Of a stretch of DNA of 64,000 bases, positions 8,795 through 18,105 are shown piece by piece; within the stretch, counting starts at the first letter, position 1, and each line of letters begins with the position of its first letter. The notes beneath the pieces are model-generated. The model saw nothing but the letters and a program-made list of their open reading frames with translations. It was not told where the DNA came from and made no database searches. The position numbers and the translations under genes are program-made. This stretch comes from Pigmentiphaga litoralis (GTDB taxonomy: Bacteria > Pseudomonadota > Gammaproteobacteria > Burkholderiales > Burkholderiaceae_B), in assembly GCF_013408655.1 (NCBI RefSeq), contig NZ_JACCBP010000002.1:682001-746000 (forward strand). The letters run 5' to 3'.

Positions 8795-10279
8795 TCAGTG
8801 CCCGATCACGCGTTCGCCGGCGTCCGGCTTGTCATGCACGCCAAACTTGTCCACCAGCGTGCTGCTCGCTTCATTCAGCCCCGTCACGTCCACCTGTGTG
8901 CCGGCCTGGCGGAACTTCATGACGACCTTGTCCAGCGCGCCCACCGACGTAATGTCCCAGAAGTGGGCCTGGCTCACATCGATCGTCACCCGCGACAGCG
9001 CTTCCTTTACGTCGAAGGCATCGGCAAACGCGTCGGCCGACGCAAAGAACACCTGGCCGCGCACGCGGTAATCGCGTTGGCTTGCGTCGTTCGACAGCTG
9101 GCTTTCCACCCGGAACAGACGGCTGACCTTCCTGGCAAAGAACAGCGCGCTCAGCACCACGCCCGTGCCCACGCCCTTGGCCAAGTCATTGGTTGCGATC
9201 GTGACGATCACGGTGGCGATCATGACGATGCTGGAACTGGCCGGATGCGTGCGCAGGTTACGGATGGACGCCCAACTGAAGGTGCCGATCGACACCATGA
9301 TCATCACGGCGACCAGCGCCGCCATCGGGATGCGCGCCACCCACGGACCAAGAAACACCACCATCACCAGCAGCAATCCGCCCGCCACCAGCGTGGACAG
9401 GCGCGTGCGGCCGCCCGACCGCACATTGATCACGGACTGCCCGATCATCGCGCAACCCGCCATCCCGCCCAGCAGCCCCGACGCAATGTTGGCAATGCCC
9501 TGGCCCGCGCATTCCCGACTCTTGTTGCTGGGGGTGTCGGTCATGTCATCCACGATCGTTGCGGTCATCAACGACTCGAGCAGGCCCACGATCGCCAGCG
9601 TGCAGGCATAGGGCAGGATGATCCACAAGGTATCCAGCGTGAACGGCACATCAGGCAGCAGGAAAATCGGCAGGCTGTCGGGCAACTGGCCCATGTCGCC
9701 CACCGTACGGATATCCAGGCCCAGGAACAGCGACACCGCCGTCAGCACCACGATGCAGACCAGCGGCGACGGCACCGCCCGGGTCACATAAGGCAGGAGA
9801 TAGATGATGCCCAGGCCGGCCGCCGTCATCGCGTAGACCACCCACGACACGCCGATCAGTTCAGGCAATTGCGCCGCAAAGATCAGGATTGCCAGCGCAT
9901 TGACGAAGCCAGTGACCACGGAACGGGACACAAACCGCATCAGCACGCCCAGCCGCATCAGGCCTGCCACGATCTGCAGTGCCCCGGTCAACAAGGTTGC
10001 CGCCAGCAGATACTGCAGGCCGTGATCCTTGACCAGCGTCACCATCACCAGCGCCATCGACCCGGTCGCCGCCGAAATCATGGCCGGCCGCCCGCCGGTG
10101 AAGGCGATCACCACGGCAATGCAGAACGAGGCATACAGCCCCACTTTCGGGTCCACGCCCGCGATGATCGAAAAGGCAATGGCCTCAGGAATGAGCGCCA
10201 GCGCGACCACGATGCCGGACAGCAGATCGCCGCGGACGTTGGACAGCCAGTCCCGGCGGAAGGAATGGGAAGAGAACAT
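8795..10279 (-). CDS. SulP-family inorganic anion transporter
   Basis: A 494-residue inner-membrane protein with 10-12 hydrophobic segments (for example [20 protein letters not shown] at the N-terminus) typical of SulP/SLC26 carriers, followed by a C-terminal STAS domain (residues about 395-490: [34 protein letters not shown]). The family moves sulfate, bicarbonate or other anions; the substrate here is not evident. I prefer the ATG at 10279 because AGGTGA sits 5 bases upstream; an in-frame GTG lies at 10288. The gene is convergent with the metallopeptidase gene. The 10280-10446 gap upstream holds no gene I can support. Confidence 0.9.
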   Translation of the reverse strand: MFSSHSFRRDWLSNVRGDLLSGIVVALALIPEAIAFSIIAGVDPKVGLYASFCIAVVIAFTGGRPAMISAATGSMALVMVTLVKDHGLQYLLAATLLTGALQIVAGLMRLGVLMRFVSRSVVTGFVNALAILIFAAQLPELIGVSWVVYAMTAAGLGIIYLLPYVTRAVPSPLVCIVVLTAVSLFLGLDIRTVGDMGQLPDSLPIFLLPDVPFTLDTLWIILPYACTLAIVGLLESLMTATIVDDMTDTPSNKSRECAGQGIANIASGLLGGMAGCAMIGQSVINVRSGGRTRLSTLVAGGLLLVMVVFLGPWVARIPMAALVAVMIMVSIGTFSWASIRNLRTHPASSSIVMIATVIVTIATNDLAKGVGTGVVLSALFFARKVSRLFRVESQLSNDASQRDYRVRGQVFFASADAFADAFDVKEALSRVTIDVSQAHFWDITSVGALDKVVMKFRQAGTQVDVTGLNEASSTLVDKFGVHDKPDAGERVIGH

Positions 10280-10446
10280 GGGAATCACCTGGCCGGTGCA
10301 CGGGGCAGCGGCGCGGCCGGGCCTACTGACCGGGCAGTTGAAGAAAGAAGAGGAATGCTTACGGCCGGCGAGTTTACTTCACACGCTGCGGTAGACGTGA
10401 AGCTGCGCGACACCGGCAGGTTGCCCCACGGCGCAGGCTGCAGACA

Positions 10447-10740
10447 TCACTTCTTTGAATCGAACTTCGCCGCTCGTCGCAATCGTATCGGCCCTCGAAC
10501 CGGCTGGTTCAGGTCGATGGTGGTCTGCCCCTGCGTGACGCGAATTACGTCGGCATCGGCAAGGCGCGCGGCCACGTCGCGGATCCGCGGCATCAGCCCC
10601 CGCCATATGGCCTCGTCGTCGGACAGCGACCGGGCAACGTCCGACGGGCAGATCGACACGTCCGGGCGACGCTCGGCCAGCAGCGCGACGATGCGGTCGG
10701 CCAGTTGCGTATCGGTGAAGTCGGCGTTGTTGTTGCGCAT
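10447..10740 (-). CDS. DUF3253 family protein
   Basis: A 97-residue basic protein matching the small DUF3253 family: an N-terminal helix pair (LADRIVALLAERRPDVSICPSDVARSL) followed by WRGLMPRIRDVAARLADADVIRVTQGQ and a beta-rich end (RGPIRLRR). The layout resembles a winged helix, which would suggest DNA or RNA binding, but no function is established. The reading frame stays open far upstream, but only this part looks conserved, so I take the ATG at 10740. It is divergent from the HNH gene (start 10831); the 90 bases between them should hold both promoters. Confidence 0.7.
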   Translation of the reverse strand: MRNNNADFTDTQLADRIVALLAERRPDVSICPSDVARSLSDDEAIWRGLMPRIRDVAARLADADVIRVTQGQTTIDLNQPVRGPIRLRRAAKFDSKK

Positions 10741-10830
10741 GCTGCCGAGAGTAACCGAGCGGTGCCGCGGCCCGGCAAGGCGCACTGCACAGGGATACAC
10801 TTTTCGGATCCACTGCCCACCCACCGTCGC

Positions 10831-11145
10831 ATGGCCAAACGCGTCACCGAACCCTGGTATCAACCGCCCGTCGAAGAGCGCTGCGCGCTTTGCGGCCGGG
10901 TCGTGCCTGGCGACCAGCGTGACAAACACCATCTGATTCCCAAGTCGGAAGGCGGCAAGGAAACGGCCGTTTTGCACCGGATCTGCCATCGCCAGATCCA
11001 TGCCCTGTTCACCGAAAGCGAATTGGCGCACGATTACGCCACCATCGACGCGCTGATGACGAACGATTCGATCCGACGATTCGTGAAGTGGATCCGCACC
11101 AAGCCACCCGGTTTTTACGAGCGGACGCGGCGCAGCAAGCGGTAG
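10831..11145 (+). CDS. Small HNH-endonuclease-like protein
   Basis: A 104-residue protein with a zinc-type HNH fold: CxxC in ERCALCGR (residues about 18-25), the catalytic DKHHLIPKSEGG segment (two adjacent His), and a second His-Cys-His cluster in LHRICHRQIH. After about residue 65 it is helical and basic. Such stand-alone HNH proteins in proteobacterial chromosomes are usually annotated HNH endonuclease; the target is unknown and no toxin, methylase or phage gene adjoins it. The open frame extends upstream to 10705, but the ATG at 10831 begins right before the conserved region. Confidence 0.75.
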   Translation: MAKRVTEPWYQPPVEERCALCGRVVPGDQRDKHHLIPKSEGGKETAVLHRICHRQIHALFTESELAHDYATIDALMTNDSIRRFVKWIRTKPPGFYERTRRSKR

Positions 11146-11366
11146 GCGGCGAAAAGGTGACGTGGACTCCACGCACCGGACGGCCCCAGTCGCCTTTGTC
11201 CTGATCTGGGGATGTTCGGAGGCACCAAGCGGGTTGCGACTGTCACGGGCCGGACATCTGCCTGCGTCATTGTCATTCCTGTTTCGATGTCGCCGGCCTC
11301 GCGTTCTCATTTGCCTGTCTCGACTTCCTGCCCCGACCTCTGCCGTCCTTGCTCCAGGAGAACACC
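11146..11366. other. Intergenic region with no recognised gene
   Basis: The 221 bases between the HNH gene and the nuclease gene contain short open frames without recognisable protein features. A Shine-Dalgarno (AGGAG, 11356-11360) at the end serves the next gene. I see no clear promoter or hairpin. Confidence 0.5.
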
Positions 11367-12479
11367 ATGCGCCTTGCCGTCTACAACGTCGAAAACCTGT
11401 TCGATCGCGCCAAAGCCATGAACCTCGGCACGTGGGCGCAGGGCCGTGAGGTGCTCGAACAGTTCGCCGCGCTGAACCGCCTCCTGGGCCAGATCCGCTA
11501 CCGGCCGTCCGACAAGACAAAAATGGCCAAGCTGATCGTCGACCTGGGGATGGCCGCGTCCGACACCGGCCCGTTCGTGCTCCTGCGGCGCAATCGCGGC
11601 GGCCTTCTCAAGCGCCCGAAAGGCGGTGGGGTCGAAATCGTGGCCGAAGGCCGCGCGGACTGGGTCGGCTCGCTGGAACTGCGCGATGAACCCATCGACG
11701 AACAGGCCATGCGCAACACCGCGCGGGTCATCAACGACCTGGGCGCCGACGTGCTGGGCGTGGTCGAAGCCGAAAACCGGCCCGTGCTGTCGGCCTTCAA
11801 CGGGCAGATCCTGCCAGCCATCGGGGGCGATGCCTTCCGGCAAGTCATGGTGATTGACGGCAATGACGACCGTGGCATCGACGTCGGCCTGCTGACGCGC
11901 GAAGGCTTTCGCATCGGCACGATGCGCAGCCATGTCGACGATCGTCTGCCCAATGGCGAGACGGTGTTCTCGCGCGACTGTCCGGAATTCGAGATCACGA
12001 CCCCGGATGGCGCCCGATTGGTTGTCCTGGTCAACCATCTGAAAAGCAAGGGCTACGGCGGCAAGGCGTCGTCCGATGCACGGCGCAAGGCGCAGGCGAC
12101 GCAGGTCGGCGAGATCTATCGCCGTCTGCTGAAAGAGGGGGTCAAGCACATCGCGGTCATTGGCGACCTGAACGACACGCCCGACAGCGCGCCGCTTGCG
12201 CCGCTGATCACTGGCACCACACTGAAGGACGCCTTCACCCATCCGGCGTTCGACGACGGTGGCTATCCCGGCACCTACGGCGCCTGTAACGCCTCGAACA
12301 AGATCGACTACCTGCTGCTGTCGCCGGCGCTGTACGCCACGGTGCAGGCGGGCGGGGTGCTCCGGACCGGGATGTGGCCCGGCGTCCGGCCACGAAAGTG
12401 GGAGACTTTCCCCGAACTGACCCGTCCGGAAGACGCCGGGTCGGATCACGCGGCGGTGTGGGTCGATCTGGACCTGTAA
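11367..12479 (+). CDS. Endonuclease/exonuclease/phosphatase (EEP) family protein
   Basis: A 370-residue protein of the DNase I-like EEP superfamily. Key motifs in order: YNVENLFDR (N-terminal Asn metal site), GVVEAEN (catalytic Glu, about residue 130), LVNHLKSKGYGG (His), IAVIGDLNDTPDS (Asp-x-Asn catalytic pair), NKIDYLL and the C-terminal GSDHAAVWVDL (Asp-His). All catalytic residues appear present, so it should hydrolyse phosphodiesters or phosphomonoesters; the substrate cannot be told. No signal peptide is seen. The ATG at 11367 is chosen because AGGAG lies 6 bases upstream; an in-frame TTG at 11349 has no such site. Confidence 0.85.
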   Translation: MRLAVYNVENLFDRAKAMNLGTWAQGREVLEQFAALNRLLGQIRYRPSDKTKMAKLIVDLGMAASDTGPFVLLRRNRGGLLKRPKGGGVEIVAEGRADWVGSLELRDEPIDEQAMRNTARVINDLGADVLGVVEAENRPVLSAFNGQILPAIGGDAFRQVMVIDGNDDRGIDVGLLTREGFRIGTMRSHVDDRLPNGETVFSRDCPEFEITTPDGARLVVLVNHLKSKGYGGKASSDARRKAQATQVGEIYRRLLKEGVKHIAVIGDLNDTPDSAPLAPLITGTTLKDAFTHPAFDDGGYPGTYGACNASNKIDYLLLSPALYATVQAGGVLRTGMWPGVRPRKWETFPELTRPEDAGSDHAAVWVDLDL

Positions 12480-12599
12480 ATGTCGGCAGGAGTGGGGCAG
12501 GGTCCCAGAGGCGGAAGCCCGCGGGTAAGTGCCTACTACCGGCCGCCACGCAGGGTGTGGACAATCCCCGGACATAACAATGAGACGGGGACGGCTGTC

Positions 12600-13634
12600 A
12601 TGACCATGTATTTGCGGGAAGCTCGCTCGGGGCGGAATTGCGACACGCGACCAGACCAGGCCGCCCTGGCCGCCGCCTTGCTCACCGCGCTGTGCGTCTC
12701 CGCGACGCTTCCGACCACCGCGCACGCCCAGACCGGCCCGTACCCCAACCGGCCGATCAAGATGATCGTGCCGGTTGCGCCAGGCGGCGGGGCGGACGCC
12801 GTTGCGCGCATGGTGGCCGACAAGATGTCGCAATCCCTGGGCAAAACGATCGTCGTCGAAAACAAGGCGGGCGGATCTGGATCCATCGCGTCAATCGAAG
12901 TCGCGCGTGCCGAGCCGGACGGCTACACCCTGGTCCAGTGTTATGTCGCCACCCACAGCACCAACCCGGCCGTCCTCAAACTGAGCTACGACCCGATCGC
13001 CGACTTTGCGCCGGTCGGCATGATGGGCAAAACGTCCAACGTGCTGGTGGTTAGCAGCGATTCCACCGCCAAGACCCTGCAGGACTTCATTTCCCTGGCG
13101 CGCGCCAAGCCCGGCGTGCTGAACTTCTCATCGGCGGGCGCCGGGTCCGCCACTCACTTGATCATGGAATACCTGGAAAACCAGGCCAAGGTGGATCTGA
13201 CCCACATCCCCTACAAAGGCGCCGCGCCCGCCATGCAGGACCTGCTGGCCGGCCGGGTCGATGCCATGTTCCCCAGCCTGACGACCGCCTTGCCGCATAT
13301 CAAAAGCGGCAAGCTGCGTGCACTGGCAGTTGCGTCCGAAGCGCGGGACCCCGCCGCGCCCGAGGTGCCGACGGTTGCGGAACAAGGCTTTCCGGGCTTC
13401 AGCGCGATTCAGTGGTGGGGCCTGTGCGCGCCCGCCAAGACGCCGGCGCCGGTCGTTGCGACTCTCAACAAAGCGTTGAACGACGCGTTGGGGCAGCCGG
13501 CCATCCAGGCGCGGTTTGTCGAAATGGCTGCGGAGCCCACCCCCATCTCGCCCGCGCAGTTTGGCGCGTTCCTGAAAGAAGAAGCGGGCAAGTGGAGCAA
13601 GCTGGTGAAGGACACGAACCTGAAGGTGGATTGA
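12600..13634 (+). CDS. Bug/TctC-family periplasmic solute-binding protein
   Basis: A 344-residue protein with a signal peptide (hydrophobic AALAAALLTALCVSATLPTT ending in AHA-Q) and the Bug-family pattern: PYPNRPIKMIVPVAPGGGAD near the mature N-terminus, VVENKAGGSGSI, DGYTLV, THIPYKGAAPAMQDLLAGRVD in the hinge and VPTVAEQGFPGF. The family binds small carboxylates in the periplasm for tripartite tricarboxylate transporters; no TctA/TctB genes adjoin, which is common for these orphans. The ligand is unknown. The frame is open back to 12480, but only the ATG at 12600 gives a proper signal peptide. Confidence 0.88.
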   Translation: MTMYLREARSGRNCDTRPDQAALAAALLTALCVSATLPTTAHAQTGPYPNRPIKMIVPVAPGGGADAVARMVADKMSQSLGKTIVVENKAGGSGSIASIEVARAEPDGYTLVQCYVATHSTNPAVLKLSYDPIADFAPVGMMGKTSNVLVVSSDSTAKTLQDFISLARAKPGVLNFSSAGAGSATHLIMEYLENQAKVDLTHIPYKGAAPAMQDLLAGRVDAMFPSLTTALPHIKSGKLRALAVASEARDPAAPEVPTVAEQGFPGFSAIQWWGLCAPAKTPAPVVATLNKALNDALGQPAIQARFVEMAAEPTPISPAQFGAFLKEEAGKWSKLVKDTNLKVD

Positions 13635-13691
13635 TTCGCTGACGCCGGCCCGGCGATGGCCTTTCGCGCGATCGCGCGGCGTCAGCTGAGG

Positions 13692-15041
13692 TCAAGCGTC
13701 TGGCGTATCGTCCGGCAGCCGCTTCCCATAGGCCTTGCCAAGGCCGATCCCGAACCCCGCCCACACCAGCGCCAGTGCAGCGCCGACCAGCGCCGCGGGC
13801 CCGGCGCCTGCACCCAGCGCGTCGATCCCGGCCTTCGCCCATCCGCTGACGGCATCGCCCGCGCGGTACACGGCCGTGTCGATCACGTTCTTGGCCTTGT
13901 ACTTGGTCTCGGCATCCACCACGGTAAACAGCATCTCCCGGCCCGGTCGGATCAGCGCGTATTCGCCCACGCGCCGCACGATCATGACGATCACCAGCAC
14001 ACTGAAGATCGGCATGACGGCCAGGGCGACAAAGCCCAGCGCGATCGCCAGCGGGATGGCCGCGAGCAACATCCGCAAGCCAAAGCGCTGGGCCAGCCGG
14101 CCGGTCACGCCCAGCTGAATCAGGATGGTCAGCGCCTGCACAACGGCATCGATGGTGCTGAAAATCTCGGCCTGCCGCACGCGATCCGGAAACTGTTCCG
14201 CCACCAGACGTGCCTGTTCGAAATACAGGAAGGTGCTTGCCGTGGCGAGCAGAATCACGAAGGCGCTGATGCCAAGCAGGTAGGGGGAACGCAGCACGCT
14301 AACGAATCCCGCCCACGACGATCCGCCCAGGGGGCGCGCGGGATTGTCGGGCTCGCCCTGGGCCGCGGCGCCGTGCCGCGTGCGCCAGCCCAACAGCCAG
14401 GCGACGCAGGCCAGGCTGGCGCCCAGCAACATGGCTGACAGCAGCAACAGACCCGAAAAGCCGATCGCCCGCACCAGCAGTCCGCCCAGCACCGGGCCGA
14501 CCAGACCGCCCACGCTGGCCCCCGCGGCAATCGGGCCGAACAGGCGGCGCGCCTGGCCGGGCTGGCAGACGTCGGCCAGGAAGCTCCACGCGACCGACAC
14601 CACGAACAGGTTGTAGACCGACACCCAGACGTAGAACACACGGGCGAGCACGACGCTGTCAGCAGCGACGTAAAAGGCCGCGGCGAACGCGGCCAGCTGC
14701 ACCATGAATGCCGCGTACAGCCACGGCACCAGGCGTGCCCGGCGCACCCTGGCGGCGAACGCGCCATAGATCGGCACCGCCACCAGCATGACCACGAAAG
14801 TTGCGGTGAACAACCATTGCAGATGCTGCACGCCGCCCGTGATGCCCATGGTTTCGCGCACCGGCCGCAACATGAAGTAGCCGGCGAACAGGCAGAAGAA
14901 CAACAGGAAGCCGGCGACGACGGCGGGGCGTTCGTTGGGCAGCAGGCCGGCCAGGCGCGCGCGCAGGGCAGGGGGCGACTCCGCATGCGAGAAGGAGGAC
15001 GGCAGACCGGAGGGAAGAACGGGGGGCGACGGGTCGGGCAC
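13692..15041 (-). CDS. MFS-type transporter, NTP/NDP-exchanger-like
   Basis: A 449-residue integral membrane protein with about 12 hydrophobic segments. The first transmembrane helix carries GYFMLRPVRETMGI, the signature of the bacterial MFS group related to Tlc-type ATP/ADP carriers; later segments include YVWVSVYNLFVVSVAWSFLADV, GPIAAGASVGGLVGP and RRVGEYALIRPGREMLFTVVD. Free-living bacteria carrying such proteins are not known to import ATP, so the true substrate is uncertain. The likely start is a GTG at 15041 without a good Shine-Dalgarno. It is divergent from the Gfo/Idh/MocA gene and convergent with the upstream Bug gene. Confidence 0.8.
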   Translation of the reverse strand: MPDPSPPVLPSGLPSSFSHAESPPALRARLAGLLPNERPAVVAGFLLFFCLFAGYFMLRPVRETMGITGGVQHLQWLFTATFVVMLVAVPIYGAFAARVRRARLVPWLYAAFMVQLAAFAAAFYVAADSVVLARVFYVWVSVYNLFVVSVAWSFLADVCQPGQARRLFGPIAAGASVGGLVGPVLGGLLVRAIGFSGLLLLSAMLLGASLACVAWLLGWRTRHGAAAQGEPDNPARPLGGSSWAGFVSVLRSPYLLGISAFVILLATASTFLYFEQARLVAEQFPDRVRQAEIFSTIDAVVQALTILIQLGVTGRLAQRFGLRMLLAAIPLAIALGFVALAVMPIFSVLVIVMIVRRVGEYALIRPGREMLFTVVDAETKYKAKNVIDTAVYRAGDAVSGWAKAGIDALGAGAGPAALVGAALALVWAGFGIGLGKAYGKRLPDDTPDA

Positions 15042-15237
15042 GGGAATCCGGGAGCAGTGACACTGGATCGACGGTAGCGTGCATGGGTCTCGACGACAAG
15101 CCTCGATCGCCGGGCCTGCACCTCTGTTGCCGCCAGCGCGAATGGATGAGCATGCTCACGAATCTTGCCTGTCCGAATCCCCTATCATGGCGCGATCAGG
15201 CAGCGGCGCTGCCACCCCCCTGACAAGGACGTGACCA

Positions 15238-16200
15238 ATGACGACATCCACCGTGGGAATCTGCATTGCGGGCGAAGGCGCGATGGGCGAAACGCATGCC
15301 AAAGTGCTGTCCGCCATGCCGGGCGTCCGGCTGACGGCAGCCGCAGTCGGCGACCCGGTGCAGGGCGCTGCCTTTGCCGCCAAGTACGGCATCCCCTTTC
15401 ATTCCACCCACCTGGCGGAATGCGTGGCCCGACCGGACGTTGACGCCGTGGTGCTGGCAACGCCGTCGGGCCTGCACACCGACCACGCGCTAAGCGTGAT
15501 CGGCGAAGGCAAACCCGTGCTGCTGGAAATCCCCGCCGCGCTGAACCTGCCTGACACGCTGCGGCTGGCCGCGGCGCAGGAAGCGTCAGGCGTGCCGCTC
15601 ATGGTCTGCCACAGCCGCCGCTTTGGCGCGCCGCACCGGCTGATCCGCGATCGCATCCGCGACGGCAGCTTCAAACTTCATCACATGGTGGTGGAGACCT
15701 ACTTCTTGCGCCGCACGAACCTGAATATGTTCGGGCAGCCGCGCACCTGGGTGGACAGCTTGCTGTGGCATCACGCGTGCCATTCGGTGGACCTGGCGGT
15801 CTGGCTGCTGGATGAGCCGGACTTTGTCGTGCAGGCGCAGCAGGGGCCGGATCATCCGGAACTGGGCGTGCCCATGGACATGAGCATCGTGATGCGTTCG
15901 CCGCGCACGGGCGTGCTGTTCACGATGGCCATGTCCTTCAACAACAAGGGGCCGTTTGGCGGCTTCTATCGCTACATTGGCGAAGAAGACACCTACCGCG
16001 CGTGGCGGGACGAACTGCGTGGGTCGGATGACCAGCTGATTGCGCTGGATGCCGAGCCTGCGTTCGACCGGCAGGACCGCGCGTTCATCGAAGCCGTGCG
16101 CAATCAAAGCACGCCCGAAAGCGACATTCATTCGGTGATCCCGTCGATGCGGCTGCTCGATGCGATCGAAAGGTGCATTGGCCAAAACCAGGCTCGCTGA
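15238..16200 (+). CDS. Gfo/Idh/MocA family oxidoreductase
   Basis: A 320-residue NAD(P)-dependent oxidoreductase. The N-terminal Rossmann fold has GEGAMGETHA (residues about 10-19) in place of the usual GxGxxG. VVLATPSGLHTDHA and EIPAALNL (where most members have EKP) follow, and the C-terminal alpha/beta domain carries the substrate region (WHHACHSVDLAVWLLDEPD). The Lys of the EKP motif is Ile here, which may alter catalysis. The substrate is probably a sugar or polyol-like compound, but neighbours give no clue. The start is supported by AAGGA upstream of the ATG. A strong hairpin follows the stop codon. Confidence 0.82.
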   Translation: MTTSTVGICIAGEGAMGETHAKVLSAMPGVRLTAAAVGDPVQGAAFAAKYGIPFHSTHLAECVARPDVDAVVLATPSGLHTDHALSVIGEGKPVLLEIPAALNLPDTLRLAAAQEASGVPLMVCHSRRFGAPHRLIRDRIRDGSFKLHHMVVETYFLRRTNLNMFGQPRTWVDSLLWHHACHSVDLAVWLLDEPDFVVQAQQGPDHPELGVPMDMSIVMRSPRTGVLFTMAMSFNNKGPFGGFYRYIGEEDTYRAWRDELRGSDDQLIALDAEPAFDRQDRAFIEAVRNQSTPESDIHSVIPSMRLLDAIERCIGQNQAR

Positions 16201-16224
16201 GACGGCCGCGTGAAGTCACCCGTG

Positions 16225-16251
16225 GGCGGCCCGATTATCGGGTGTGCCGCC
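16225..16251. terminator. Stable hairpin between convergent genes
   Basis: A stem-loop with outer arms GGCGGC / GCCGCC and inner arms CCCGAT / ATCGGG lies 24 bases after the Gfo/Idh/MocA stop and before the convergent mmsA end. There is no T-run, so intrinsic termination is uncertain; it may block readthrough or stabilise 3' ends. The rest of 16201-16351 holds nothing I recognise. Confidence 0.45.
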
Positions 16252-16351
16252 ACGCGCACCTGCTGCGCTGGACGTTCACCACGCGCATGCCGGGCCGGGC
16301 GGCTCGGCACGTAGCCGCTGCACCGACCTGGCTTCGTTACGTCGCCGTTTC

Positions 16352-17893
16352 TTACTTCGCCGTCGGCATCACGAACTCCGCGCCCTTGCCGATGCTCTCC
16401 GGCCAGCGCTGCATGATGCTCTTCTGGCGGGTGTAGAAGCGCACGCCTTCTTCGCCATAGGCATGCATGTCGCCGAACAGCGACCGCTTCCAGCCGCCAA
16501 AGCCATGCCATGCCATCGGCACCGGAATCGGCACGTTGATGCCGACCATGCCCACTTCGATCCGGCGGCCGAACTCGCGCGCCACGTTGCCATCGCGCGT
16601 GAAGCAGCTCACGCCATTGCCGAACTCATGGGCATTGATCAAGGCCACCGCTTCGGCCAGGTCCTTCACGTGCACGCACGACAGCACCGGGCCAAAGATC
16701 TCTTCCTTGTAGATGCGCATGTCGGGCGTGACGTCGTCGAACAGCGTGCCGCCCAGCCAGAAGCCGTCGGTGCAGCCGTCGCCCGCCGTGCTGCCATCAA
16801 AGTTGCGACCGTCAACCAATAGCGTCGCGCCTTCCTGTTCGCCCAGTTCGATGTAGCCGGTGATGCGCGCCTTGGCGGCGGCCGTCACGATGGGGCCCAT
16901 TTCGGCGTCCAGGTTCGTGCCGTTCAGGATCTTCAATGACCGTGTGCGCTCGATCAGCTTGGGCAGCAGTCGCGCGCCCACGTCGCCCACCAGCACGGCC
17001 ACGCTGATCGCCATGCAGCGCTCGCCAGCCGACCCGTAGCCTGCGCCGACCAGCGCGTCCACGGCCTGGTCCAGATCCGCGTCGGGCATGACCACCATGT
17101 GGTTCTTGGCGCCGCCCAGGGCCTGCACCCGCTTGCCATTGCGCGCGCCGGTTTCGTAGATGTAATTGGCAATTGGCGTCGATCCCACAAAGCTGATCGC
17201 AGCGACGTCCGGGTGCGCCAGCAGCGCGTCAACAGATTCCTTGTCGCCCTGCACGACGTTGAAGACGCCATCGGGCAGGCCCGCGCGCTTGAGCAGGTCA
17301 GCCATCATCAGGGACGCACTGGGGTCGGTCGGGCTGGGCTTGAGCACAAAGGTATTGCCGGCGGCGATCGCGACCGGGAACATCCACATCGGTACCATCA
17401 CCGGAAAGTTGAAGGGGGTGATGCCCGCGACGACGCCCAGGGGCTGGCGCATTGTCCAGTTGTCGATGCCGGTGGATACCTGGTCGGTGTAGTCGCCCTT
17501 CAGCAGCTGCGGAATCCCGCAGGCGAATTCGGCAATGTCGATCCCGCGAGCCACTTCGCCCTGGGCGTCGGTAAAGACCTTGCCGTGTTCGGCGGTGATC
17601 AGGTGAGCAAGCTCATCTTTGTGCGCGTTCAGCAATTCCACGAACTTGAACATGACCCGCGCGCGGCGGATGGGCGGCGTGTCGGCCCAGGCCGGGAACG
17701 CGGCGCGGGCAGACGCCACCGCGTGGTCCACATCGGCCGAATTTGCCATCGCCACTTCGGCGCTCAGCGCGCCGGTTGCCGGATTGAACACCGGGCCGCT
17801 GCGGCCACTGGTGCCGGGCGAGGGCTGCCCCGACACCCAATGGGCCACCTGGGCAACCGTGTTGACCGGATCGTTCTTGGCAGAGATGTTCAT
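16352..17893 (-). CDS. mmsA: CoA-acylating methylmalonate-semialdehyde dehydrogenase
   Basis: A 513-residue aldehyde dehydrogenase of the MmsA type, converting (methyl)malonate semialdehyde plus CoA and NAD to propionyl-CoA or acetyl-CoA in valine, beta-alanine and myo-inositol catabolism. Evidence: [23 protein letters not shown] near residue 90, [42 protein letters not shown] (with Asn where other ALDHs have the catalytic Glu, typical of MmsA) and [11 protein letters not shown] containing the catalytic Cys. The length suits the family. AAGGA lies just upstream of the ATG. It is divergent from a LysR gene at 18106, which probably controls it through the inverted repeat at 17998-18015. No mmsB adjoins. 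Confidence 0.92.
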   Translation of the reverse strand: MNISAKNDPVNTVAQVAHWVSGQPSPGTSGRSGPVFNPATGALSAEVAMANSADVDHAVASARAAFPAWADTPPIRRARVMFKFVELLNAHKDELAHLITAEHGKVFTDAQGEVARGIDIAEFACGIPQLLKGDYTDQVSTGIDNWTMRQPLGVVAGITPFNFPVMVPMWMFPVAIAAGNTFVLKPSPTDPSASLMMADLLKRAGLPDGVFNVVQGDKESVDALLAHPDVAAISFVGSTPIANYIYETGARNGKRVQALGGAKNHMVVMPDADLDQAVDALVGAGYGSAGERCMAISVAVLVGDVGARLLPKLIERTRSLKILNGTNLDAEMGPIVTAAAKARITGYIELGEQEGATLLVDGRNFDGSTAGDGCTDGFWLGGTLFDDVTPDMRIYKEEIFGPVLSCVHVKDLAEAVALINAHEFGNGVSCFTRDGNVAREFGRRIEVGMVGINVPIPVPMAWHGFGGWKRSLFGDMHAYGEEGVRFYTRQKSIMQRWPESIGKGAEFVMPTAK

Positions 17894-17997
17894 GTCGCTT
17901 CCTTGTCGTTGATGGCGGGCGCCTGCGCTGGGCCCCCGAGCCAGGCAAGTGTAGGGCGGTCGCGGGGCTTTGATAATCCGGGTATTCTTGATTTGAT

Positions 17998-18015
17998 TGT
18001 TCAGAAAAATGAACA
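17998..18015. promoter_or_regulatory. Inverted repeat in mmsA-lysR divergent region
   Basis: A perfect inverted repeat TGTTCA-N6-TGAACA sits 105 bases upstream of mmsA and 91 bases upstream of the divergent LysR gene. It contains the T-N11-A pattern typical of LysR operators. I infer it is the LysR binding site. Confidence 0.6.
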
Positions 18016-18105
18016 GTTGATCTTGGCGGACGAAGTGCGCGTTGCCGCGCCTCGGCCACTATGCCGGCGTCGCACCGGCGCCACTGGCCCTCAAGGAATG
18101 CCCCG

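Noticed and set aside
8798..10936. Long plus-strand open frame (712 codons) antisense to the SulP gene
   Set aside because: Its protein is His/Arg/Gln-rich with no domain pattern, as expected from reading a GC-rich gene backwards; the minus-strand SulP is unmistakable.
13665..13678. CGCGCGATCGCGCG palindrome between convergent Bug and MFS genes as terminator
   Set aside because: No U-tract and mainly a run of CG dinucleotides common in this DNA; not enough to call a terminator.
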